From assembly GCA_964057225.1 (NCBI GenBank), contig OZ059894.1:9248131-9312130 (forward strand): a stretch of 64,000 nucleotides of DNA, written 5' to 3'. Of this stretch, positions 8,159 to 21,100 are shown piece by piece. The translations under genes were made by a program, and so were the position numbers. Source of the DNA: Auanema rhodensis. Its lineage: Eukaryota > Nematoda > Chromadorea > Rhabditida > Rhabditidae. The notes under the pieces are model-generated. The model made no database searches, had not been told where the DNA came from, and worked only from the letters and a program-made list of their open reading frames with translations. Position 1 is the first letter of the stretch; every line of letters begins with the position of its first letter.

Positions 8159-11057
8159 TTCATCTGAAAAACATTTTTAAATACTTGTTTTTGAGCTCAA
8201 AAAAAAACAAAAATAATGATTTTTCATGAGATTATATAGAAAAAATAAATGCTTACTTCGAAAAAACATATAAATTGTCAGTGTTAAGAGTTATGAGTAA
8301 TAACTTAAGAAAATTGGCATCAAAGGCCATAAATATAACAGAAAGGGACAGATTTGTGTTTAATGTGGTTGCGAACTAGCTACCACGATTTATGTCGGTT
8401 GGTGAGCTAAGCAGAGAAGACGAACTGGACTGCTGCTGAAGAAGGCACCGGAGGTTTAGTTGCCACATGAGAAAAGAAAAGGAGACAAAGAGAGAGTTAT
8501 AGAGAGAAAATGAATGCGAGAGAAAACGAATGAAAGAGAGAAAGAAAGATGAACGAGATGGATCGCTGACCATGGTCGAGCACAACGTCTTCTGTCACTC
8601 GAGACAACTAGCCATCCATCTTACAAGCGCATTTCCGAGATGTGTTTATGAACTATTTCAAGATTCCATAAGAAAATAATTTTCTTGATTCTGGTTCACA
8701 AACTAAAGATTTACTGAACCAGTATTTGTTTTAGAAAAATAATATGATTACTATAATATAATCAAAGTTTAGATTGTTTGTGAAACATACTGTTAAAATG
8801 AGGATTGGTTGGTTGAGATCATGTTACGTTTTAATGAAAATTAAAAATATTTTTCTCTAATCAATGAAATTCTATCAAAATATTAAGCATATGTTGAAAA
8901 TCCTTTACACATTCATAGATTTGTTATCTATCTATGTATGTTTATTGAACACAAAATATTTTCCTTTATTGGAATTTACAATCAAATATACTGATGTATA
9001 GATAAATTATTACACTTACATCTTATTCTTGAAATTATTTAATTGGAATTGAAATAACTCAAATTTATTATTAAAAATTCAATGTATTTGATGCCGAATT
9101 CATTACTATAATGATTCGGCTTCTTTAAATCCTATTTGAGCATTCTGAAGCCTGTCTTAAAACTATGTACTTTTTTCGATTCCACTTGAAATGGAGTGCA
9201 AATGCCCTTTTTAGATCTGGGATATTCATTTCTATCTCACTTTTACGATCAAAAATCTAGAAAAACATCTTCCATAATTCACGTGATATTCAAATATATT
9301 TTTCACGTATTTATTTTGGATAAAATCATCACATACGAGCGGTTGAATTCGCTGTGCGATGTCATTCAGATATTCTACACCAAATTCAGGTATTTTTCAT
9401 TTCTATTGTTTTCTTTTCTGGTAATAATATTAAAAATATATCATGGCTTCTAATGATGTTCAGTTTTTTTTTGAATGAGTATTCAGAGTTGATCCCATTT
9501 CCCAAGCAAGTGCATCATTATTTTTTGCTCAGTAGTCCACGAAAGCATTCAGAAACAAAGGGAATTTAGTATTAGTTTTGTGCTAATGGAACGTTTAAGT
9601 TCAAAATCGATTATATTGTAACAGACACAGCCTTTACTTATGTTCAACGCTTATGCACTATCTGATTTAAGGCGTCAACTCTAGATAGGCCTCCTGGTGA
9701 CAGCATTAGTTCTTCTGCAACCTCCCGCTGAGTCGTTATCTAGTTCACTGATCGCTACCATATTTCACAGCTAACAGCAGTTCCTTTTGAGACACTTCAA
9801 TTTGAGGACAAACTCACAATTTATGGTCGTCTGTGGTTAAACAGTGTATAAATAACAAACAGGGAAACAAAAAACAGCATGAAATTGTAGTACTTTACGT
9901 ACATGCAGTCACGAGATCGCAGTCATCTGATTTCTTTTCTTTTCCAAATAATGCCTTTATTAATCCTTTAATAGTTGATAAATATATGAATTATTGTTTC
10001 TTCTCTTTATAAAGATCTAGAACTATAGTTATACTATCAACAGCTCTGACTATATTTTGAGACTTCCTTGATGGGCACAAAATATTCTCTTCACGTACAG
10101 ACGTTGAATAAAAAATAGTTTTGCTTAAAGTGCCCAAACAACGTTAGAAATATAAGTTAGAAAGCTTAATGATGTCGTTGTTAGTTCATAAGACCCAGGC
10201 AGTAGGTTAGATGTTTTTGAATGGAATTCATGACTTTGAGTTACAATTCATCAGTATGTAGACTTGTGAAATCAAAGAAAAATTGAAATATTATGTTAAA
10301 AGTGGATGGCGCAGACAGAAAGGACGACGAGATAACAACTAGAGAGTGGAGACGTGCATGTCAGCTGAGTGCGAGGTCCTAGCACAGCGCTGGTCGATAT
10401 ATGTGTGTGCTGAAAAAAACGTTCAATTTTACTTTTTCTTTGCTACTTTTTATTTCTATTCATGAGCATCGTGGATCATAATACTGATAGTGAGTGGGAG
10501 TCATGAATTTCTCATCCAGCACGATGTCTTCGCAGAAGAAGCATGCATATTCTGAACGCTTCATAGTGTTGTTTGATTTAATAACTTTTGTTTTATAGTG
10601 AAGTTCAACTCATTTTGAACTTTTCTCGTGCTAAGTTCAATGAGTTATCGAACGTCCCCCCTGGGCGGCTAGCGTATTTAAACTTTTGAAAGGTGTATAC
10701 TTATGCTTCAAAAATACGATTTTCCTCATTTTATCGTGTCAATGCTCACAATTTCACTCAACTTTTTCTATTTTTCTCGCGTTTTGTTTATGTCGTGTCG
10801 TTTCTCAATCTGTTCTTCTTCTTTAGGTATCCCCGGTGTGTGACATCTATAGCCGGACCGAAGGAGACCTCAGCATCTAAGAATATTCTCACCAATTGCT
10901 TGAAGGTCCCCGTACCTTCAATTTTATTACGGGTCCACATTTTAACATTTTCTCAGGTTAATTGTATGAGCCTAGGAATTTTATACCCTTGAGCTTTCGA
11001 AAAAAGGTTGTTTTCATCAATAATACTTTGGAGACTGTTAATATTTCAGTGATCAGA
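8159..11057. other. Intergenic region between divergent genes
   Basis: Nothing coding is supported. A GA-rich stretch lies at about 8465-8560. AT-rich DNA follows, and moderately GC-richer patches occur near 9660-9790 and 10310-10400. The last ~250 bp before the MEMO1 start contain acceptor-like T-rich/AG sites (about 10826 and 10957), so 5' untranslated exons of that gene are possible. Confidence 0.5.
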
Positions 11058-12353
11058 ATGTCGAAAAGACCATCTCGTGCTGCATCCCATGCTGGTTCCT
11101 GGTATTCCGCTAACTCTAAAGAACTTGATAAACAACTTTCCAAATGGCTTGAAGGTGCTGGTCCACGCCTTGGGACAGCAAGAGCCATAATTTCTCCGTA
11201 AGTGCATATTTCCTAGAAGTTTTTCCTCGTATGTTTCTATATATATATATATATAGAATTATTTTTCAGCCATGCAGGCTATTCCTATTCGGGGGAAGTT
11301 GCTGGATATGCCTTCAAGCAGATTGTTCCTGATACAGTGTAAGTATCTATGAACAATTATTTTCGTAGTGATTCATCATTTAAAGCGACCGGATTTTCAT
11401 ACTTGGGCCTTCTCATGTAGTATCATTGCATGGCTGTGCTGTTACAACTTGTGACAAATATAAATCACCGATTGGCGACTTACAAGTAGATACACGAGGT
11501 ATAATAATATTAGTATCTTAATTAGCGAAGTTTGATGTTGTAGTTAACGAAGAATTGCTTGCTACTCGTCATTTTGAAGTAATGGACAAAAGTTATGAAG
11601 AAGCTGAGCACAGTATTGAGATGCAAATTCCATTTATCATGAAAGTTATGGAAGGGTACTGTAATTTTGGCTACTTCTTCATTTCATTGAAATATATTTA
11701 GAAAAAGTTTCACTATTGTTCCAATTTTGGTGGGAAATCTCCGGGATAACTCCACGAAACAGACGTATGGTAAAATTTTTGGAACTTTTATGGAAAACCC
11801 TCGCAATCTTTTTGTCATATCGTCGGATTTCTGTCATTGGGGTGAGGATAGAGAATTTTTATTTTGAAAACATCATTTCCAGGTAATCGATTTGATTATT
11901 GCAACTATAATCCTATGAGCCATACTCCTATTTTTGACCAAATCGCTCACTTGGATCGAGAGGTTTTCTCTTTCATATTAATATTTTTCGAGCATCTTAA
12001 TTTTTTATCAGGGAATGAATGCTATTGAAACGTTGAATCCTCAAAAATTCTCTGATTACCTAAAGAATACACGCAATACCATATGTGGAAGAAATCCAAT
12101 TACCATCATGCTACATGTGAGCAATTAATTAGATCATGTGAAGCTTGAAAACATCATTTTAGGCCGCGGATCATTTCCGAATGATTAATAATCACACTCA
12201 CGAGTTTCGATTTGTAAAATATGCTCAATCAAATAAGGTATTAATTTCACAGCTTGTATCATTCAACTAGTTTTAAAAATATTTCAGGTTCGTTCTCCGA
12301 ATGATTCATCAGTTTCATATGCTGCAGGTGCCTTATTTATGCATCCAAAGTAA
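11058..12353 (+). CDS. memo-1: MEMO1 family protein (mediator of ErbB2-driven cell motility)
   Basis: The model has nine exons in phase: 11058-11197, 11270-11338, 11386-11498, 11544-11655, 11702-11841, 11883-11962, 12012-12116, 12163-12237 and 12288-12353. It gives 299 residues; human MEMO1 has 297. Family landmarks in order are 'ASHAGSWY' near residue 9, 'SPHAGYSYSG' with His48, 'ILGPSHVVSLHGCAV' with His80, 'EHSIEMQIPF', 'VISSDFCHWG', and 'NTICGRNP' with Cys243. His48, His80 and Cys243 correspond to the metal/active-site trio of MEMO1, a dioxygenase-fold protein implicated in copper/iron handling, NADPH-oxidase control and cytoskeletal signalling. The start is the first ATG after the acceptor-like TTTCAG at 11044-11049. 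The exon 3 acceptor is the weak TTTAAAG. The start is about 2.9 kb from the divergent kinase-like gene. Confidence 0.96.
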
Positions 12354-12879
12354 AGCTTTATAAACTTCAATTTTTTCTAAAGTTCGGAATCTGTTATGAT
12401 TTCATCAATTCCAATCTTGAAATTCTTTCAGACTTTTGTTTTTTATTTTGTGTCAAGAGCGTTTTTATGTTTCAATTTTTTTTGCGAATGACTTTTCTCC
12501 ATGAAAGTATCCTTCCATAGTTGATATTCCAAACTTTACCTCATATTTCAATCATATTACTTCTCTTGATCTTACTTTCTCAGTTATTACCTATTCATTT
12601 CATCAATAATTTTTAGTATGTGCCTTTCTCTTATTTTTTTTTTGCTTCATCACATTCATAGCCTTTTACAAACTTTTTCAAGTTTAAGTCTTTTCTATTT
12701 TTTTTATTTTTCAATCAAATATGTGATATATATACGACAATTTCAATGAAAATAATGATTTTGGTATTAAACAGCCTTACACAAAAAGCTGAACTTTTAT
12801 AAAATTTTGGTATTTTTGAACTAGTTGTTGGTTCAAGCGAAATAATTAGAGTCTCGACAAGAATAACTTCTTCGAGTTT
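12354..12879. other. Convergent intergenic spacer
   Basis: T-rich low-complexity DNA between the 3' ends of the MEMO1 gene (+) and the ground-like gene (-). No gene is seen. Confidence 0.6.
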
Positions 12880-14438
12880 TCAACGAATTGGACCGTAAAC
12901 AATATAGGTTGGCTTTCCATCTGTTCCATTATGATTTTCTAGTATTTCGTCCGCATCTCCCGCGAAGAAAGAGTTAGCATCGATAATGTTCACCTGAACA
13001 AGTTGTTTCAAACAAAGTAAGAGAAGAGTTACATCAGTCATCTGACCATAATGAACCTATGCTTATTCTATACTTGAAGTACTAATATCATCATTTTGGA
13101 AATATACTTAGTTCAAATGTTCTACAACTGACCTCTTCTTCATTTGTTGGAGTAGCATACGCCAGGAAGAATTTGCCATCAACTTCTATTTTGCAATTCA
13201 GATCACCGGCAAAGTTTACTTTTGCTACGAAATCCTTGTGACCAACAATGGACTCGAACGGCATAGAAAATTTCTTTTCCACTGCCTATAAGTATGAACT
13301 TGTTGTTAATTAGGTTTTAAACTTTCGATTCTGAACCTCTTGAACAGCAGTTGCCATTCTTTGAACGTTGCAGCTGGAAATGCCTTCAGCCTTCGCTTCT
13401 ATATAAGCTTCTTCCATAGTTCTTTCCAAAGTTACATTACAGCAGAGGAACCCTGAACAACATAGTGATACATGAGCAAATCATTCTAATTCAATAAAAT
13501 ATTCAATTTGAAAGCATAAGATTACCGCTGGGATTGGTATAACATTTTGGTCCGGGTGGCGGAGGAGGAGGAGGAGGAACGACAATTGGCACAGGAATAA
13601 GGAACGGTGAATTACTACTTCGACCACCTCCAAGAAAAAAGGAGAGAGGTGAAAATCCATTTTTCTAAAATAGACATCATATAAAACCACATTTTATTAT
13701 TTTAATAGAGTTAAGAATAGAGAAGCTAACTCCTCCAAATAGACTCTGATAAAACTGTCCCCCGCCCAACGTAGTAAACGTATGTCCAAGTGAGCGATGT
13801 CTATCTGCTTCAGATAGATGTCCATTCTTTACATGTAAGTTAGTAATGAATTTCCCTGTTCTGTAATAAGCCTTAACAGATTGCAACAACAAAACTAAAA
13901 CAGGTTACTCTGCTTTTGTGAGTGCGGGCTTTTTCTCTTTTTGTGGCTGAGCTCCTGCACCTTCGATAAGTACCGGAGCAGCTGTAGTTTCAGCTACATA
14001 GTTGGGAGCACTAGTTGATACTTGACCACCTTCCGACGGAGAAGGGCTAGCTGCAGGAGAAGGGCTTGCTTGATAGGGTGGAGGTGGAAGAGGAGGCGGT
14101 TGAGGAGCTGAATTGTATTCTGGAGATACGGCAGCAGCTGGCCCGATTTGATACTTTCCTAAAAACAACTCATTATACTACAAAGGAACTAATAACGAAT
14201 AGCTGACCTGTAGATTCACGAACTTTATCGAATCCATAGTGAGATCCTTCAAATTTCTGAAGACACATAGTCAACAATGCTTAAGTATATGAAAGAAATA
14301 AGATCGTACCGCGAATCGACTTAGTGAGCTTGATGGCTCAGCAAAGGTATAGCCTGAAGGCAATCTAACGTAGCGATTACCTTTCCGTTGCCCAACGGTA
14401 TAGGATATACATAGTATTAAGAGAGATAAGCGGATCAT
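12880..14438 (-). CDS. Ground-like domain secreted protein (GRL family)
   Basis: The model has eight exons in phase: 14438-14310, 14256-14208, 14158-13909, 13860-13731, 13664-13526, 13452-13337, 13285-13133 and 12993-12880. It gives about 359 residues. An N-terminal signal peptide (MIRLSLLILCISYTVG) is followed by a Pro/Ala/Ser-rich low-complexity region in exon 3 (PPPLPPPPYQ) and a second proline run (VVPPPPPPPPGPKC). The C-terminal third has the ground-like pattern: a CC pair after 'GFL', 'SSCNVQ', 'FESIVGHKDFVAKVN', 'LNCKIEVDGKFFLAYATP'. Ground-like proteins are nematode-restricted, hedgehog-related secreted factors linked to cuticle and epidermal apical matrix. An unusual tail of about 37 residues follows the domain, encoded by the last exon. 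Confidence 0.88.
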
Positions 14439-16812
14439 GAGAGCTATAGATAAAAGTAATTAGATATGAAAAAGAAAATCACAATATTTTACCTTTAGTT
14501 AGAAAAATTAATTATACAATCGATGTATATAAGCAGAAATCTAGCGACAGTATTCTTAAGTTTATGAATATATCCAACTATAGATGATTAATGTTGTTGC
14601 AGAAATGAATGTGCTGCTGGAAAAAACTGGTCGCAATTTGCACACTCCATTTCAATTTTCAGGAGAATCATAGAAATGAAAGCAGTTGACCATTACTTGT
14701 ATTGAAAGTAGTAACCATATAAAGGATAGAGTCATGAAATCTATTTTCTTTACTCTCTATCCATTGAATTACTATTCATTGAACAGTCGAATTGAGAAAA
14801 ACATGTATTTCTTCTCAAAGTATTAAGAGAATACTCATGATCTCACGTGAACTTATTCTAATTCACGTGAAACGTTGAAAATTCAAATGGATTTAGAGCT
14901 TATTCCATTAATCATACAAAGAGCAGACCGGTTGCATTCAACAATTCATTTTGCTATAAGTGGTAGTAAAGGTGCTAAACGAAAAATAGAATTCAAGATA
15001 GATGAACTTAGTCGTTGGGACAATGACAACACTTGTCTTTCTAATGTTGTTTTGTTGTTTTTTTCTTTTTCATATCTTGATTTGTATGTTGAAGCTTATT
15101 AAGAAAAGCTTCTCCTAGCAATATATTTATTTTTTTGTTTAAATTTTTCCAGGAAAAAACATAAATCTATTCAACTATACTCTAAATATTACTGAAATAT
15201 TGTCAAAATCGAAGAAAAACTTTTCACAGAAGGTAATAGTGAAACAGGATTTCACTCTTTCTCATCTTACTCTTCATCTGGAAATTTCAATCAAAAAAAT
15301 GAGTTTTCCTCAGTGATGAGAGAAAAAAAAAAGATTTTTTGCTCATATTCTTTAATCTATATCAAGAATTTAAAGTGTATAATCATTTAATTTTGTTTGA
15401 TTAAGAGGATTTATTGAGATGATGTGTTGAAAAGAAATGAAAGAAAAAAAAAGAGAACGATCTATTCAATACATTTCCAATTAACTCCGACTCCATTTTT
15501 GTTGACAAATTGTTTTATTCGAGAAATCCGTTTTCCTCCCACCTTACGTAACAAACAACAATATATTCAATCTTGATGTACAAATGATTGATTTTCTTTT
15601 ATCAAAAATGAAATTTCAATCGAAAACTGCTTGATATAAGATAAATTTGAGTGATTCTTCAATGGTTGTGATCTTCTAGGTTGACATCACGCATATCTTG
15701 ATCCGATCCACTCAACTTCTCAGATGAGGCAGATGAAATTGAAATGAAAACGGCATGATTTTCCGTCGTCAACATTGACGATTTATCAGAATATGTGCTA
15801 AAATCTTGAAGGTCAGTTCAGCTGATTGCACTTCAAATCATACAGGGTTCTTCTTTTTATTTGTTTATAGAATAGCCAATATACGCATCTCTGCTGGCTA
15901 TGCAATAGGCTTTCAAGTGTATTCGTTAGCTCATCTATCGGTACTGAGCTCACTGGCTAAGAGTTTTGATTGAGCAACTCATCAATCCATCTAACTGCTG
16001 GAATACGAACACATTTGACTTTTTTTCCCCATCTCATAAAAATTGAATATTCTGATATATATAAAAGCATCGTGCTGGTGATCTCCATTTTCATGTAAAA
16101 CCAGAATTTCAATGTTTCATTACAGTTTTTCTTCATGCAATTGATGAGCATAAAATCGCATGACATCTGTTGCAACTAACCAGAACTCTAACATCTAATC
16201 CTATGTTACGTTCATTTATGTTTGTTTTTATTCGTCGGATTATTTTTTAAATATTCATCCGTGTTACCAGAACCGGAATTTCATAAAAAAACAGCACCGC
16301 AATGACCAGATCCACGAGAAATGCACACAGATTGCTGAAAAAATGAAGAGCATCCACGTGTAAATTAATCCTTCGACACTGGTTCTGGCGTTTAGGTTTG
16401 TAGACTCTTCTCTGATCTTCTATCGTTTTGTTTCAAAAACCTGTAAGCTTTCAACAGCTTTCACATCAAGTACATATACGTGTATCATCCTGCTCTTGCT
16501 TTCTTCCTTATACCAGCAAGAAGGGTCGTTCGTCAAATCTTTCTACCTTCTGTACATCTTGAGATTATTTTTATGAATTTCTTGACATTTTTTCCTGTTC
16601 CTTATGTGCTTATCTTGTTTTTCTGACACTCTTCTCTAAACAAAATTCTTTTTTAAGATAAAGATATCGCCATTAGTGTCTGTTTGAAGCTCTAAACATC
16701 TCGAATACTCGATATACTACTGAACATTTTTCTTCAAATATTTCCATAGAGTAACTTATTTCTATTTTATTATACTAAAATCGTTTATCCTCATTTCAGC
16801 CATAATTCATAT
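14439..16812. other. Intergenic region with a possible unresolved gene near 14887-15231
   Basis: Mostly AT-rich. About 14887-15040 (+) has an open frame with protein-like composition. 15153-15231 is open and flanked by TTTTTCCAG and GTAATAG, exon-like signals, but I could not join the two with certainty. Paired TTCACGTGA-type motifs sit at 14843-14850 and 14862-14870. The remainder (15240-16812) shows nothing I can support. Confidence 0.35.
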
Positions 16813-17674
16813 ATGCGTTCTTTATTCTTTATTTCTTTATTATTATTTGGAGTTGTATCGTATCGAGTTCATCAACTTGATTGGTGTCTGTATTTCAAAC
16901 TTCGTAAAATTGAAAGGCCAGAATGCAAATATTATGATATAACTCGTGAAAGACCAGCAGTTAAGAGATTAATAGAAAGAAGTAAGTTGATTAAGTGTTT
17001 ATAACTTTGTATTCTATGATTTGTTTAAAGTTTCATCTAAGCGATACCGGCCGAAGCCGCAAATCCAAAATTCGATTGAAGTTGAAATTCCGCCTAGTCA
17101 GGTAGAGCATATTTTAAACTTTTTTTTCCAATTCATTTCACAATGAGACTTTCACAATTGACGGGAAAAATGAATTTAACAATGGATTTATCTCACGTTT
17201 TTAGCCAATCGTGAGCAGCATGACCAGCTTCAAGCCTCCCATTTGTTCTGCATTTAGCAAACACTGTACGTATAGCACTATGTGCGATGGTGGAATGCAA
17301 GTTCGTTATTGCTTTTTTTTTATTGAAAGACACATCTTGTAATATGAGAAATGTAATCTCTTTCTCAAGTTTTTTTCTTCTTTCACCGTGCAGAAGCCTA
17401 TGTTCTTCTTGTTTATCTTTTGTTTTAGCGATGTATTGATATGATCAATTTTCGTGAATGTTGTGCCACTCCAGAACGCACTTGCCCTCCGCCCTCATCT
17501 TTTGGATTCAAGTAATTTCTTCAACAGATTTTCAAAAGGATATGCAAAAGCTAAGTGTATTTCAGATGCATGGTGCAGAATCCAGTTAGTTGGTGTGAGA
17601 TGGATTCCGACTGTGGCTTTGCGCCCTACAAGAAATGTTGTCCAACGGGTTGTAATTATAATATTTGTTTATAA
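16813..17674 (+). CDS. Small secreted cysteine-rich protein with C-terminal WAP domain
   Basis: The model has five exons in phase: 16813-16981, 17031-17101, 17205-17300, 17429-17511 and 17566-17674. It gives about 175 residues. The signal peptide is MRSLFFISLLLFGVVSYR. After a linker, a first cysteine-rich stretch (CSAFSKHC ... MC ... RC ... ECC) is followed by a complete eight-cysteine WAP (four-disulfide core) pattern: 'TCPPP', 'KCM', 'SWCEMDSDC', 'KKCCPTGC', 'NICL'. WAP domains are typical of secreted protease inhibitors or matrix/antimicrobial proteins. The 54-nt last intron, ending in TTTCAG, restores the reading frame through the domain, which supports the model. The 3' end faces the end of the Bark-like gene. 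Confidence 0.88.
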
Positions 17675-18191
17675 ATTCATATGTTCTATACTAAATATTT
17701 TATAAAAATTGTCTTATGTTTGTTGAAAACCTGCTGAGATGCTGTTCGGTCATTCAAGAAGAACAATAAGGTGAATTAGATAATTTTTCATGAAAATCAC
17801 GTCTAACAGTAAAATGAAGATAAACATCTTCAAACAACAAATAAAATACAATATAGTACATAATTAAAATTCTTCATAATGATTGGCAAAAGGAGGTTTT
17901 TTGAAGTTGAGACCATATTCATATATCACTCAAGATATTTCTAATCGTTCTAATATTGTAAGTGAAATCGTTGTATACAAGAAATTGAAAGAAAAATATC
18001 ACAATTCGCAATGATAAAACTAGGAAAAAAAGGTTTTGAAAGGCAGGTTTTGATGTGTAAAATGATTATTCTCATTTAATTCAAAATATAAACACAAAAT
18101 ACATATGTAAAGAAGATTTGAGATTATTAATATGACAGCTTAAATTGATATATAATATCCTAAGTAAGATTATTATTATTATACCCTAAAT
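17675..18191. other. Convergent intergenic spacer
   Basis: AT-rich 517-bp spacer between two 3' ends. AATAAA-like sequences occur; no gene is seen. Confidence 0.6.
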
Positions 18192-21100
18192 TCACACGGT
18201 ACTTTCTGGCATGGCAGTTCGTTCTGATCGTTCTGACCACGTATCACCCGTTATAGTAGAATCCCTTTCTGATTCTGTTGGACATGTTGAACATGGAGTA
18301 GCTGATGTAGTTGGTGAGGAGATACTTCCATCACGTAAGCGAATTTCACTCATCGATACTGGTCTTAAAGACTTTCTATTTGGCGATTGGAATGTATGCA
18401 GCGTCGGAATTTCAGCATATGGATTTGGATTTTGGTTTACACGATTTCTGAAAAACACAAATAGTTTTGAATATGATTGGTTAAGATCAGCTGATTACCT
18501 TCGAGGTGTTCTTGTGGAATAGTATGTAGTATCAGAGTAATCTCCACTACGAATAGTATACGTTTCATCAGTGGTTTGCGAAGCTGAGCTTCCTCTGGTA
18601 TAGGAAGATACTGAGTGAGTTCCTCTGTAGAATAATGAATTAGCCAGTTGATTTAAAAAATTTCTATACCTTGTTGAATCTGTATATGTTTTTTCATAGG
18701 TTTGATCAGTACTTCCTGAACAGGATGTTCGTTCTGTTTCAGTTGGAGATCTAGTTGTTGTTGTTCTTGTGGTTCTTGAAGCACCAGCAAACGAATCTCC
18801 ATAAGCATTGATCATTGTACCATGTACACTACCAAGAGCAGAATGATGTGAAGCTGTTCCTGCCAGTCCCCATCGTTTACTTTCTTGCTGAGCTTTTCTG
18901 TAATGGTGAAAATATTAAAAATTGAGTTTAAATATTGAAACAAACCTTTGAAGCTTGATGCTAGCTCTAATAATCTTTTTTCGTTCAATTGTTTCTTCTT
19001 TTCTGCGATGTGATTTGATACACCAACAGAATGCAAGCAAGAAGACCAAAGCAACAAGAATTGAAAGAATCACAATAGCAATGACAACTCCAGCTCTCCA
19101 CATGATTGGCTCAACATACGGTTGAGTTCCTGTAACATACGAATGAGTATATCTGAATGAAACTGCTTGAACAAACCTTTTTCGCACAGGAATGGCATTA
19201 AACTATTGCAATTAACTGTTCCTATCTTTCCAGTTCTTCCACTTAACCATCCACATTGAGTGAGGGGTATGTCAGTTGATGAAACCCAAACATGAGTATC
19301 AGAAGGCATCTACAAAGGAATGTTGAGAATTTGTTGAAAAAGGGTGAAGTTATAACCTCGAAAGATGAAAATCGCTCAGGTTCTGTGATGTATTGAGCAG
19401 TGATTTGATCTAATCTACGTGCCAATTCCTTCTGACGGTTATCATCTGTTCGCATATATGGAACAAAGGCATCCAATTCTTCACAATAAGATACTGCTCT
19501 AGAATAAGTTGCAGCTCCTCCAACGAATAAGAAGCACGATTGGAATTCAGAATGTCCTGCAGAGAACCATCCAGCAGGGCAATTTCCTTCGATAAGGGAA
19601 ATGTTACTCTCCAATACAGGTTGATAATCAACCTAAAAGCAAAAAAAATGCATAAGAAAGTAAATTAAACGTAAACAAAGTAGTGCAAAAAAATAAAAAA
19701 ATTTCTGGAGATATGGGGAATTGAACCCCAGCCCTCTCCCATGCTAAGGGAGCGCTCTACCACTGAGCTATATCCCCACACATTTCAAGAGAACTTCACC
19801 CGATTATATTGCTATACGGGTTTTTCTCACATTTCACGAAATCAAAATGTTTCATTTATTTGCTCGATAGAAGAAAGCAAACATACCCGCAAAAGGTAAG
19901 GATAGTCTGTGTGGTCAACAATCTTTCCAGATGCTACACCATCAGTTCCTGGGTATCCCCAATAATTCTGACGAGCATTGATAGTTCCCAAATCATATCT
20001 ATAAAGTAATGATAAGTACATGTTGTAACAATATGAATTCATACTGAGTTTGCTTAGCAGTAGCAAGTTCATAGCTATTACGTGGATTATTGAATACATT
20101 GCCTTTGTATTGCTGATTAGCTGTTCCAGCTGAAATTCAAAATACTTGTATACATATAGACTGATAAGCTTCGTACCCAGGATAGTAGAACGATAACGCT
20201 CTGTTTCAGTTCCAACATGGGTCCACCAGTCAAACGATACACCTTGCTGATTAAGAACTTGTCTTTTGGGTCTTCGTAGAAATTCATCTTTTTCCACTAG
20301 TGGATGATAACCAAAAGCTTCTTGATACTGATGTCCATGACCCAAAGCTAAATTGTCTTCGAAGTTGTTATATAAGAAGACTTGAGTTTCGGATGTAATT
20401 CTGAAACGGTTAATATTTTGAAATTAGAAATTAAAAAAAAAAGAAAATACCTTGAGTAACCATGAGTGTCAACAGTATGCAGACCAGTATTATAAGAAAA
20501 TACATTTTTCGTCATATTCAGTGACATATCATGAACTAATACAGTATCATGGTATAAAGCATAATTCATGGACAAAACATTATTGATCATTGTGACCATC
20601 TGATAATTATTTCCCATAAAAGCTAATGTAGTTGAATTGGAATTCCAAGAGAACAAGTTATTCTTTATAATTGCAGTTAATCGAGCAACAGCTGACGATG
20701 ACTTAGCAGATACTAAGAGACCACCTCGGTTATGAGCAAGAGAATTGCCACGGAATAGAAGAACCTAAACAAAAAAATATATAAAAATACAGGTGATTCT
20801 TCGACAACAAACCATTGTATTATGAAGTTGCAGTTGGACAGCTTGATGAGCTGTAGATACGTTACCGAATAAGTTGATTCCATTATAACTGATGGAACAA
20901 TCCTCTGAAAGAAAAATCATTGAAATCGTCATTATCTTTAACATCGCATACCGATTCTAACGTTTGGACTCATCTCTCCACTATTCTGATAATCTATGGC
21001 ACCCCTCTCGTTATGATCTATACGTGAAGCTCTTATGACTACTTCATCAATAGGATCTAAAAAAATATTTAATTGGATATTTGTACCAATGAGAATGTAC

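Noticed and set aside
8376-8585. Ser/Phe/Leu-rich open frame on the minus strand
   Set aside because: It is the translation of a GA-rich purine stretch; composition reflects the repeat.
9196-9569. Two overlapping hydrophobic open frames (+)
   Set aside because: AT-rich, Phe/Ile-rich, no start or splice context and no recognisable motif.
10962-11057. Upstream extension of the MEMO1 frame
   Set aside because: The frame upstream of 11058 passes through a TTTCAG acceptor and shows no MEMO-like sequence; the conserved protein begins at the ATG at 11058.
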